A stretch of DNA of 64,000 bases from Epiperipatus broadwayi (lineage: Eukaryota > Onychophora > Udeonychophora > Euonychophora > Peripatidae), in assembly GCA_028023455.1 (NCBI GenBank), contig JAQFVV010006354.1, forward strand, positions 1,504,115-1,568,114. Direction: 5' to 3'. Below are positions 25,805 to 40,701 of the stretch, one piece after another. Position numbers and translations under genes: made by a program. Under the pieces are notes generated by a model. That model saw nothing but the letters and a program-made list of their open reading frames with translations. It did no database searches and was not told the origin of the DNA. Within the stretch, counting starts at the first letter, position 1, and every line of letters starts with the position of its first letter.

Positions 25805-26020
25805 ATAGGAAAAAAGAAACTGGATCTAAACACTAACTCTGAGCATTTATGAAACAATTTCTATTCAGCTTGCAAGCATGAATCTCTTAGACACGTAATG
25901 TCTTCAAACTCAGCATAGCAAGCCAGATAGCTATATGGGTCTGATATCAGTTCAGTTTCACCACATAGTAGAAGCCTCTGCAATATATATCATTGCAAGA
26001 AAACTTCAAAGGTACATTTA

Positions 26021-26304
26021 TGAAAAACAAAAAGCAAGTTAAACTTGCCAACGCTTGTATTTATCATCAACAGATGGCATTTTACCAAAAACACTTTCAA
26101 AGCTTATGTTTGTTTACATAAACGTCAGAGTAAGCATTCACTATCTCTTCTGTTAGTTCCACCCTCACTGATAATAGCAAATCAGCTTGAAATCATGATC
26201 TGAGGGTGGAACTAATAGAAGAGATAGTGAATGCTTACTCTGACGTTTATGTAAACAAACATACGCTTTGAGATGTTTTTGGTAAAACACCATCTATTGA
26301 TCAT
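26021..26304 (+). repeat. Foldback element (MITE-like), complete inverted-repeat copy
   Basis: Two arms of about 104 bases (26063-26167 and 26201-26304) are reverse complements with few mismatches, around a 33-base centre. The left side carries an extra 42-base AAAAGCAAGTTAAACTTG-containing tail that the right arm lacks. TATA-rich sequence lies on the right. No coding capacity. The apex can be drawn as a hammerhead-like fold. Related pieces lie at 25619-25804 and 36945-37030. Confidence 0.75.
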
Positions 26305-26831
26305 ATATATATATATATATATATATTGTACTCTCACCTCCAGGAAATATAATATATAATAAAATGGGTCTGCTCAGATTCAAATAAATAGTTATACTCG
26401 GTTAAAATGCATATAATCAATAATAAAGATATTCTATGATAATGCTTATTATTTAACTAGCTCTAATTAACAAGAAATAATAATATGGTTTGGTTTTATA
26501 AATTAAATAAATAAATATTTATTAAAGCATGAGACCATGAAGTGAGGTACAAGTGGTAATATGAATTACATTGGCCAATAACCCACAGGATACCACCTCA
26601 ATAGCATAAGAATACTATCCCCCCTTTCATTATCTCAAATAATAAATTTATAACATTCTTACAACTTTAAACAATAATTAATTAACTAAGATAATACTAA
26701 TAAATAAATCTTAGTCACTTTATTCAAAATAATCTAACTAAAATAATCTCAGGTTCTTTAAACTAATTCAAGTCAAATTCCTGTAGTCAAGCATGATAAG
26801 GGATTTAATATCATCCTCAAATACACCTAAC

Positions 26832-31550
<4,719 letters not shown>

Positions 31551-33505
31551 ATAATGTAATGGCACACATGCCATTACATTATTTATTTTAAAAATTAAAA
31601 CATTAAAAAGAAAAATTCTCACATAAAAATTTTTTTTTAAGAAATAAAAAATTGAAAGTTAAAAGTCATTTAAACTTTATATATATAAAATCACACAGAT
31701 GAAAAATTATTAGAACAAAACTTTATTAAAAAAAGTTTTAAAACTAAATATTAAGAAAAAAAACTTGAAAGATTTAAAGATAAAAAGAATGTACAATAAA
31801 TTAATTAATGGTATTGTAAAATGGAAATGATTATTTTAATTAGTTAAAAGTAAGCTAGCCTTTGGTCATTTCAAAATGTATAAGTAAAGATCAGATAAAA
31901 GAGAAAAACAATACAAACTAATAGCCAATAAAAGAAATCCCTCAGGAAACTGACCTCAACAACCATCACCATTGTCATGACATATTGTCCACTCAATCAA
32001 AAATTCTAATATAAATGAAAAAGATTGGAAATAAATTTTAGTGAAGAAAGTGCTGGGAGAGAAATAGAGATGTGATAGAGAGAGATGTGTTAGTGCAGCG
32101 AGAGTTAAAGGAGAAGGGATTGAAAAGATGCACTCTTTAATTCCTTCAGTTTTTAAAAAGGAAAAGAAATTATTGACCAATCGTTTTCCTACATTGAGGA
32201 CAACAGGACATCAGGGGAATTAACAGTGGCTTCAAATTGCAAGCAACTGCTAAGCATGGATTTTTAAAACAGTAAGAACTCTAACTAATGAACTTTAATT
32301 CTAAAAAAAGAAACTTTTCCAGAATGTTAAAAACGTAAGAACATTAGTTAATTAATGAACACTAAGTATAAACTTTTCCAGTATTTAAATTATTGTAATA
32401 GAAATTCCTATCTGACCAAAATTAATCAGTTTTTAATAATTATTTTATTGAATGTATTTTTTTTTTTAAAAATCATTTCCATTTTTTTTGTTCTTTTAAG
32501 TTTTATTATGATTTTTGTTTTTTCGTTAAACTAAACTTAATAAATGTTAAATTTAAGTCGGGTGTGAATGGCTGCATAGATTTGTAAAGTTATTTTAGTT
32601 TAATTAAGGGAGGGTAAATCTTGGGTTATTTGTTTTGTAGTTAAATTGTGTCAATGGATTGGATATATTGATGTAATTAGTAAATGTAGTATGAGGTCTG
32701 CTACATGCAGGATAACCTTTTCTGCCACACTCTGTCAAAATAAGCCTTTCTTATTGACCATCAGAGACAGACAGTATTCCCTGCTCCTTGGATCACCCCT
32801 TTGCCTATGGAATGGGATTGTAAGTTGGCAAAAAGGACCGCAATCCCTTCCTATGGAGTTTTTTTATTGTTCTTCTCACCAGACAGATGTAACAGTCCTG
32901 TACTGGATGAGAGACAATTTCTTCAATTATAACCATGCTGTTCAGAAGTAAATTTCTGACAGTATGGTATTAGTGCTGTCGTATTCATGCTGCATTGATT
33001 ACATCGATATATCAGATGGATAGACGTTGGTTTAACTGCAAATTTTTGGCCCAAGGTTAAATGAGGGATAGAATATTTTCTTTTCAAATACAATCTATTT
33101 AGACTATTCTTACTCAACACGTGAATAAAATATTAAATTCATCTCTGCGAACTTCAAAAATAAAAAAAGTTAAAAAAAAATTAATTAAATGCTAAAATTA
33201 AAGTAAAAGCATACTAAAATAAATTTTAAATTAATATATGTTTAATATATGTGCTATTTCTTTCTGGCAGTGGCTTCTTTTATTTTTGTTTTGAAAAAAA
33301 TATTTTAAGAATTTATATTTTATAAATATCTGTGTCTCACTGAGTTAGTGGCAAGGGCTGACAGTCGGAATAAAATATATATGTAAAAGTTGGATCTTTA
33401 AAAGCACGTATATGCCTACTCTATAAATTTTCCAGGTTCAAATGGCCTGGTGGCACCCTGTATGGCAGATACTGTAAAACTTCTGATTCACCCCGTCTGT
33501 TGCAA
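31551..33505 (+). repeat. Dispersed repeat family X, copy 1 (uninterrupted)
   Basis: Starts at a small palindrome (AATGTAATGGCA-CACA-TGCCATTACATT) and matches copy 2 (34196-36940) over its whole length except for an 0.85-kb insertion present only in copy 2. The last 0.9 kb also matches copy 3 at 58095-59045. Frames such as 32646-32951 do not survive in the other copies. The best conserved block is TGCCTACTCTATAAATTTTC with the hairpin at 33432-33450 near the 3' end. Class unknown; a non-autonomous retroposon is possible. Confidence 0.75.
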
Positions 33506-33646
33506 TTGGCTACCCAACGTGGACTCATACACTATAAACCACAAGCACCCTGAGTAAAAAAAAATTTTTTAATTAAATACTTTATCTACTGTATACTTTA
33601 GATTTTGTGAAAGCACTGCCAGAAAGAAATAGCACATATATTAAAC
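33240..33646. repeat. 33-bp perfect inverted repeat spanning the X copy 1 3' end
   Basis: 33240-33272 (containing ATATGTGCTATTTCTTTCTG) and 33614-33646 are exact reverse complements, 341 bases apart. Copy 2 of X at the matching place (36660-36695) has a different, shorter version without the CTATTTCTTTCTGG core, so the perfect match is specific to copy 1 and looks recent. Confidence 0.9.
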
Positions 33647-34195
33647 ATGAGAAATTATTAATAATTTTAAATTGTAATTTGTAATTTTTTTAAAAAAGGA
33701 AAAAGTCAAAAAAGTTGCAATTAGTATAAGTTTTTTTAAAAAATATATATATTATGCTTTAATGTGTATAGATGCACACAGCCACGTAAGTTTATGATCG
33801 TAAATGTGGTACCTTATGATGAGTGTTTTTTGGGAATTTACTTCAATGTAACCCTATTTACACATTTCAATCAATCATAAATAAGTTGGTGGTATATATA
33901 ATTTTGCTGCAAATATACACGTATAAATCAATTATCTGTTAAAACATATTTACTTCAATGCAACCTTCCTAAATAAATTATTTTATTGTCATGTTGTGTG
34001 TTTAAAAATAAAATGTAGAGAAAAAAGAACTCTTGGGGGGAAGAGGTGTAAACATATATGGTTCATAAGAAAAATATGGTGAACATTTTTTTTTGTAGAA
34101 TTACTAATCAAATGTCTTTGTTAATCGTGTACCATACTTACTAACTCTAAATAAAATTTATATTTTTTTGTTTATTTTTTTAAGCAAGTTTATTG
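33647..34195. other. AT-rich spacer between X copies 1 and 2
   Basis: No gene or repeat family recognised in these 550 bases. Confidence 0.5.
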
Positions 34196-34681
34196 ATATG
34201 TAATGGGCACACATGCCATTACATTATTTATTTTAAAAATGTAGACATTAAAAAAAAAATTTGCATATAAAAGTTTTTTTTTAAGAAATAAAAAGTTGAA
34301 AGTTAAAAGTCATTTAAAATTTATATATATATAAAATCGCACAGATGAAAAATTATTAGAAAAAAACTTTATTAAAAAAAAGAAACAGTTTTAAAAACAA
34401 ATATTAAAAAAAAAAACTTGAAAGATTTAAAGATAAAAAAAATATACAATAAATTAATCATGTGACATCTGACTTTTTATTATTACTATTATTATTTTGC
34501 TGTTCTTTGGCTAAATTAAATGGCTAAGCCAATAATATATGGATTATCTGAATTAAGTTCAGGCCCATATGATTTTTTCAGTTGGAGAGCTGATGTTAAA
34601 GACATGTAGATGTCTAAAAGTTTCATCTTGACAATTAACTTTTAGATAAATGCTTTGCCTGAGTTGGTTTTTTGAATCTAA

Positions 34682-34739
34682 TGTCCCAACTCCTCACTGA
34701 AGAGACCTATAGGTTGAAACCAGTATGGGAATAGGGACA
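34682..34739 (+). ncRNA. Type I hammerhead ribozyme, unit 1 (core intact)
   Basis: Stem I outer TGTCCC (34682-34687) pairs with GGGACA (34734-34739). Internal loop AACTC/AATA. Stem I inner CTCA (34693-34696) pairs with TGGG (34726-34729; one G-U). Core box 1 is CTGAAGA (34697-34703; position 7 is free in hammerheads). Stem II is GACC-TATA-GGTT with a G-U closing pair. Core box 2 is GAA (34716-34718) and A15.1 is at 34719. Stem III is only A-U and C-G (34719-34724) with a 2-base loop. The cleavage triplet is GUA, so cutting is predicted after 34725. Very short stem III is characteristic of the Penelope/retrozyme type I class. Confidence 0.75.
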
Positions 34740-35095
34740 ATCCAAGATAAAAATGATTTGAATGCCTTCTCTTATTGTAGCATATATCATAAAAAAGCTT
34801 GTTTAGAGCTCATCAGCATGCTCTTAATTTTACATATTTGTAAGTGCAAGCTATATATAAGTGATGTGACATCTGACTTTTTATTATTACTATTATTATT
34901 TTGCTGTTGGGGCTTTGGCTAAATTAAATGGCTAAACCTACTAATATATGGAATATCTAAATTAAGTTCAGGCCCATATGATTTTTTCAGTTGGAGAGCT
35001 GACTTTAAAAACATGTAGATGTCTAAAAGTTTCAGATCTTCTTGACAATTAACTTTTAGATAAATGCTTTGCATGAGTTGGTTTTTTGAATCTAA

Positions 35096-35153
35096 TGTCC
35101 CAACTCCTCACTGAAGAGACCCATAGGTCAAAACCAGTATGGGAATGGGGTCA
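35096..35153 (+). ncRNA. Hammerhead ribozyme, unit 2 (G12 lost)
   Basis: Same layout: TGTCCC (35096-35101), CTGAAGA (35111-35117), stem II GACC-CATA-GGTC with a full G-C closing pair, GTA triplet (35137-35139), inner stem TGGG. The second core box reads AAAA instead of GAAA: the invariant G12 (35130) is A, which should abolish cleavage. The outer stem is also weaker (GGGGTCA). Confidence 0.65.
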
Positions 35154-36944
35154 ATCCAAGATAAAAATGATTTGAATGCCTTCTCTTGTAGTAGCATTTA
35201 TCATAAAAAAGCTTGTTTAGAGCTCATCACCATGCTCTTAATTTTACATATTTGTAAGTGCAAGCTATATATAAGTCATGTGACATCTGACTTTTTATTA
35301 TTACTATTAATGCTATTGTAAAATGGAAATGATTATTTTAATTAGTTAAAAGTAAGCTAGCCTTTGGTCATTTCAAAATGTATAAGTAAAGATCAGATAA
35401 AAGAGAAAAACAATACAAACTAATAGCCAATAAAAGAAATCCCTCAGGAAATGGATCTCAATGAAAAGACCATACCATTGTCATAACATAATGTCCACTC
35501 AATCCAAAATTCTAATATAAAAGAAAAAGTTTGGAAATAAATTTTAGTGAAAAAAGAGCTGGGAGAGAAGTAGAGATGTTATAGAGAGAGATGTGTTAGT
35601 GTGGGGAGAAGGGATTGAAAAGACACACTCTTCAATTCCTTCAGTTTTTAAAAAGGAAAAGAAAAGAATGACCAATAATTTTCCTATATTGAGGACTACA
35701 GGACATGGGGAAATTAATGCTGGCTCCATATTGCAAGCAACTGTTATGCATGGATTTTTAAAACAGTAAGAACTCTAACTAATGAACTTTAATTCTAAAA
35801 AAGAAACTTTTCCAGTATGTTAAAACCATAAGAACATTAGTTAATTAATGAAAACTAAGTATAAACTTTCTTAGTATTTAAATTATTGCAATAGAAATTC
35901 CTATCTGACCAAACTTAATCAGTTATTAATAATTATTTTATTAAATGTATTTTTTTTAAAAATCATTTCCATTTATTTAAGTCAGGCATGAATGGCTGCA
36001 TAGGTTTGTAAAGTTATATTAGTTTAATTAAGGGAGGGTAAAGCTTGGGTTATTTGTTTTGTAGTTAAATTGGGTCAACGTATTGGATATATTGGTGTAA
36101 TTAATAAATGTAGTATGAGGTCCACTACATGCAGGATCATATTATATGCCACACTCAGGTAAATTAAGCCTTTCTTATTCACCATCAGAGACAGACAGTA
36201 TTCCCTGCTCCTTAGATCACCCCTTTGCCTGTGGAATGGGATCAAAAAATGGCAAAAAGGACCGCAATCTCTTCCTTTGGAGTTTTTTTTATTGTTCTTC
36301 TAGCCAGATAGATGTAACATTCCTGTACTGGATGAGAGACAATTTTTTCAATTATAACCATGCTGTTCAGAAGTACATTCCTGACAGTATGATATTTATG
36401 CTGTCATATTCATGCTGCATTGAATACATTGATATTTCAGATGGATTGATGTTGGTTTAACTGCAAATTTTTGGCCTAAGGTTAAATGAGGGATATAATA
36501 TTTTCTTTTCAAATGCAATCTATGTAGTCTATTTATACTCAACACATGAATAAAATATTAAATTTGTCTGTGCAAACTTCAAAAATAAAAAAAATTAAAA
36601 AAAAAAAATTAAATGCTAAAATTAAAATAAAAGCATACTCAAATAATTTTAAATTTATATATGTTTAATAAATGTTTGCATGTGTTATTACTGGCAGTGG
36701 CTTCTTTTATTTTTGTTAATATTGAAAAAAATATTTTAAGAATTTATATTTTATAGATCTCTGCATCTCACTGAGCTAGTGGCAAGGGCTGTCAGTCAGA
36801 ATAAAACATTTATGTAAAAGTTGGATATTTAACAGTATGTATCTGCCTACTCTATAAATTTTCCAGGTTCAAATGGCCTGGTGGCACCCTGAACAGCAGA
36901 TATGGTAAGGCTTCAGATCCACCCTGATTATTACAATATATATA

Positions 36945-37030
36945 TATATGAAAAACAAAAAACAAGTTAAAAACTTGCTAACGCTTGTATTTATGTCAAC
37001 AGATGGCGTTCTACCAAAAACACTGTCAAA
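36945..37030 (+). repeat. Foldback element fragment abutting X copy 2
   Basis: AACAAGTTAAAAACTTGCTAACGC, CAACAGATGGCGTT and CCAAAAACACTGTCAAA match the left tail and arm start of the foldback element at 26021-26304. It is cut off after the arm start, and follows a short TA run at the end of X copy 2. Confidence 0.65.
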
Positions 37031-37530
37031 CAAAAGTTTGGCAAACTCAAGGTGACTTAAATAAATAGTTTATTTTAAAATCCATTATTACACTACTGAC
37101 TTAAATTAATAAATATATTGATAATTTTGTTTTTCTATAACAATGTTTCATAGAAATGTATATATCTTTTTTGTTAGTATTGTATTTAATCTATATTTTA
37201 ATTTGACTTTTACCTGTTGTTTTAATTAATTTTGAAAGATTTTATTATTGCTATCTGCACTGGAAAACAGATGTTAAAATCATTCAATTGCCATTTTATG
37301 ACAATCATTTATCAAATAGTTTTAAACTCTCAAAGAAAACGAATTTTAAAATGGGTTTCCCAAATTATGCTAAAAATCTAGACAAATTGTCACACATGTG
37401 ATTAAGATTAGTTAATGTTGATTTGAGAATGCTTCATAATTTTAGTAAATATCTATATTATACAAGTAAAATTTATTGTTGTTATATATTTTCTATATTA
37501 TTATACTTTAGATTATAAATTGTTACATTG

Positions 37531-37538
37531 TTAATGTC

Positions 37539-37580
<42 letters not shown>

Positions 37581-37593
37581 CACATTAACATCC

Positions 37594-37627
<34 letters not shown>

Positions 37628-37634
37628 GGATGTT
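37531..37634. repeat. Two adjoining (TA)n hairpins
   Basis: TTAATGTCATATTATA pairs with TATAATATCACATTAA across the first TA tract. Directly next, AACATCCATTATA pairs with TATAATGGATGTT across a second TA tract. Confidence 0.85.
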
Positions 37635-39299
37635 TTAGATGAAACAATTTAATGTGTGATGTTATTCATATATAATTGTTTAATTAGAAAGCAATTATAT
37701 ATGTAAAATTCAGGTTCTTGTTTTCTGTATTATATGTAGAATAATATTTGAAAGAGAATCTTTGCTTTGAATGCAATCATGTTGGTCAGTTTTACTTTAA
37801 CACTTGGCCAGGGAAGTTTGTTTTCATTAACTACTGTTCTAAATTAAGTACTGTCTAATTAAATAATTATAAATGGATAAATTCAAACCCAGTGTAGGCT
37901 TTAATTAGGGATAAAATAACAATTTAAAAGTATTGTTTTCAATTGGGAGATAAATATATTGCTATTTTATTATTGTTGAATAGCAATTGAAATAAATAAA
38001 CAAATAAATTAAATTTATTAAATCTTGTAAAATAAATGGTTATAGTCAATTTCTTAAGCATATTTTTTTGTGTAGTGAATTCAAAATAATCATGAATATT
38101 ATGAGTAGTTATTAAAAAGAAGCCAGGTGAGGTAATATTAATATATTCACACTAAGGTTATTGGTCCATTTGTCACCACAATGCATTGTAATTCAAGCTA
38201 TATATGTTATAACAAAGTTGTAGGGGGGTGATTAAGAAAAAGAGAATGAGAGTCAACAGACTTTAACTCTAATCGTATAAAAAGCTGAAAAATAAAAAAA
38301 AATTGGAATCTATTTGAATGGAATTATAAAATATTGTTCCTTTAAAATGATTGAATAGAAATCTAAAAACATTGCTATAATTTCAACACTGTTTTACATC
38401 GATTGATGGTTCCTGAAAGTCATACTGCAAAAGAAGAAATCGTTACTATCTGGATAATAAGTTACTTGAAACCCAGAACAATTTAAGAAAATGTAAGGAA
38501 TTATTTTTATTTTATTGATATTGGTTAATTTTCAGATTTTAAAATGATGCATAAATTATTTGGACTTAAAAGAAAAAGTTGACAATGTTGATTTTTGCAC
38601 AATTATTATTAAGTAGAAGAATATGTTTACTTATAAATAATTATTTCTATAAAATAATTTGAAATGATTTTGAAGAAAGGTTTCAGAAGATATTACAAAC
38701 AAACCCAAAAGTTATTTTTATGTCATATAGTTTTAATAAAGTTAAAAAAAATATATGTAATTTTGTTTTCTATTCTTTCTTAAGAAATAAAAACTCATCT
38801 GCCAGGTCATTTTAGTGTGAACTTGTGTATGATAGAAATGAACGATGACAGATTAATTAAAAATGCTAAGGATATTGTATTGATAATTGGATAAATTCAT
38901 CTTAGTATTGTTAAACAGTTATTACTTTGCCAATGGAAATGTAATTAAATAAATATTTACTTTTAAATTTTTTCTGCGCAATGCGTATAAATAAGATTTT
39001 AAAAAAATGTTTGAAGAATGTCCAAATTACCTTAAGTTGTTACATATAATTACCTCAGAAGAAAAGAACAGAATCAATAAATGTATTCAAAAAGGTGGTT
39101 TTGAAGATCATAATAATCTATAAAGTTATTAAGGAAAATTAACTATAGAAAAGTGGATAAGCCTATCCTTTTAATTGTGCTACACATGAAAGTGTTTGAA
39201 TTTTAATTTTACAATGGTACATAAACCAATAAATGATATTTTTTTTATTGCCTTTGGAAAAGTGTGTAAATATTGTCTTATTATTTTAGCATCAAACAG
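37635..39299. other. AT-rich sequence without recognisable gene
   Basis: No coding frame, RNA gene or shared repeat recognised. Confidence 0.5.
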
Positions 39300-39305
39300 G
39301 GTAAT

Positions 39306-39339
<34 letters not shown>

Positions 39340-39357
39340 ATTACATTCCTGTATATA

Positions 39358-39409
<52 letters not shown>

Positions 39410-39422
39410 TTATTCAGGAATG
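39300..39422. repeat. Two adjoining (TA)n hairpins
   Basis: GTAATCAATATA (39301) pairs with TATATTGATTAC (39333-39344) across a TA tract. The next word CATTCCTG (39344-39351) pairs with CAGGAATG (39415-39422) across a second one. Same paired arrangement as at 37531-37634. Confidence 0.85.
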
Positions 39423-40358
39423 TTTGGTCATCATAATAGCAGTTCTTCTCATTTTAACTCTGAAATAATTTTGACTAATAGGACAAAAATCTAATGGGAG
39501 AAAGTGTTCATTTATTATTATTTTTTTAATGCTATGTTAGTTTGTAATACTTACTTCATGTGTCATTTGGGATTTTTTTTATACTTATGTTTATTGTGGT
39601 ATATGATCTAAAATATATTTAGTCAAAGGGATATAAAAATGTATAAAGATACATACATTTATTATCACACACATTTTTGCTATTTTCCCAAGTAAGGGAA
39701 AACATAATATTAAATGCCATTTATCTGAGGAGAGAGAGAAATATTTATCTCTTGCATTTTAAAACCGATTTTAGTGTATTTTCTTAAAGGGTGAACATAC
39801 AGACATTTTTTTCCAAGATATACTATAATTACCCCATTATTTTCTTATAAAAATTAATGTAAACCTTTTTCATTTCTTAAATTTGCATAGAAATCAACAT
39901 GTCCACTTTGAATATAAATGCGGGTCGATCCTTATTGTTTACATACAGGGTGCTTACTATAACAAAAGCATAATTGATTATTTTGAAAATAATTAATGAT
40001 TCATTTGACACATATCTTGGTTTGTCTATTAATACATTCATAGTTTATGTATTGTGAAATGGAATACATATATTTCCACTTTTATTGTTGGTGTTGTTTT
40101 ACCTTCCTATAATATTGTGAATGATTTGTGATAGCTTTTAGCTGCTAAGTATATGCTACATATAATGGCATCAAATAGATTAATATTAATATTGAGCATG
40201 GACTGATAGAGAATCACCCATTGTTGATTGTATGAGAGGATAGTATGGAAGAGGCTAAGTAATAATTAATGCGTAGTTAGCATAATGAATCCCAAAAGAG
40301 GATATCCATGGTCTGAATTCTATTTTCCTTTGATGAGAATAAATGCACACTTGCATAC
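39423..40358. other. Sequence 5' of the LTR element, nothing recognised
   Basis: No gene or shared repeat seen. Its last bases, GCATAC, are the left flank of the LTR element. Confidence 0.5.
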
Positions 40359-40627
40359 TGAAGCAGATGATCTGATGCTCAGATCCTGCTTCACAGCCCA
40401 CATCCAATCTCCTACCATCTAACTGTATTCAAACCCACCTTTATGCATGTATATACATATCTAATAATATTATATATATATATTTCTTTGCTCAGTATTA
40501 TAACATAAATAATGTAAACGTATGTGTTTTAATTTAAAAATATTTTATTTAATAATAATATCATGTATATATGGGTGTAAATAATAAATATATATAATTC
40601 AGTGTAGGAGATTGTGAATAAATTAAG

Positions 40628-40701
<74 letters not shown>

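Larger units (their letters stand above)
34459..35305 (+). mobile_element. Retrozyme-like tandem dimer carrying hammerhead ribozymes
   Basis: Two direct units, about 404 and 414 bases, each beginning TGTGACATCTGACTTTTTAT (34461, 34865), plus a short start of a third (35279). Each unit contains a hammerhead motif; the two motifs are 414 bases apart. The block sits inside repeat X and is flanked by ATTAAT on both sides (34453-34458 and 35306-35311). The uninterrupted X copy 1 shows a single site, AAATTAATTAATGG, so this is a clean insertion with a likely 6-bp target duplication. No protein coding capacity. Tandem units of a few hundred bases with a type I hammerhead are the published description of metazoan retrozymes, which make small circular RNAs and are thought to borrow Penelope-type machinery. 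The dimer structure and site are seen; the mechanism is inferred. Confidence 0.75.
34196..36940 (+). repeat. Dispersed repeat family X, copy 2, interrupted by a retrozyme-like dimer
   Basis: Collinear with copy 1: 34196-34458 matches 31551-31810 and 35306-36940 matches about 31806-33505. Between them lies a tandem dimer absent from copy 1. The 3' end carries the same conserved CTCTATAAATTTTCCAGG block and hairpin (36863-36881). The reading frame at 36146-36460 is not conserved in frame in copy 1. Confidence 0.75.

Noticed and set aside
32646-32951. 101-codon frame in X copy 1 and 104-codon frame at 36146-36460 in X copy 2
   Set aside because: They lie in matching parts of the repeat but not in a shared open frame, so no coding constraint is shown.
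33340-33480. tRNA-type promoter boxes (TAGTGGC and GGTTCAAATGGCC) in repeat X
   Set aside because: Spacing and A-box match are poor; the GGTTCAAAT word is better explained as part of the covarying hairpin.
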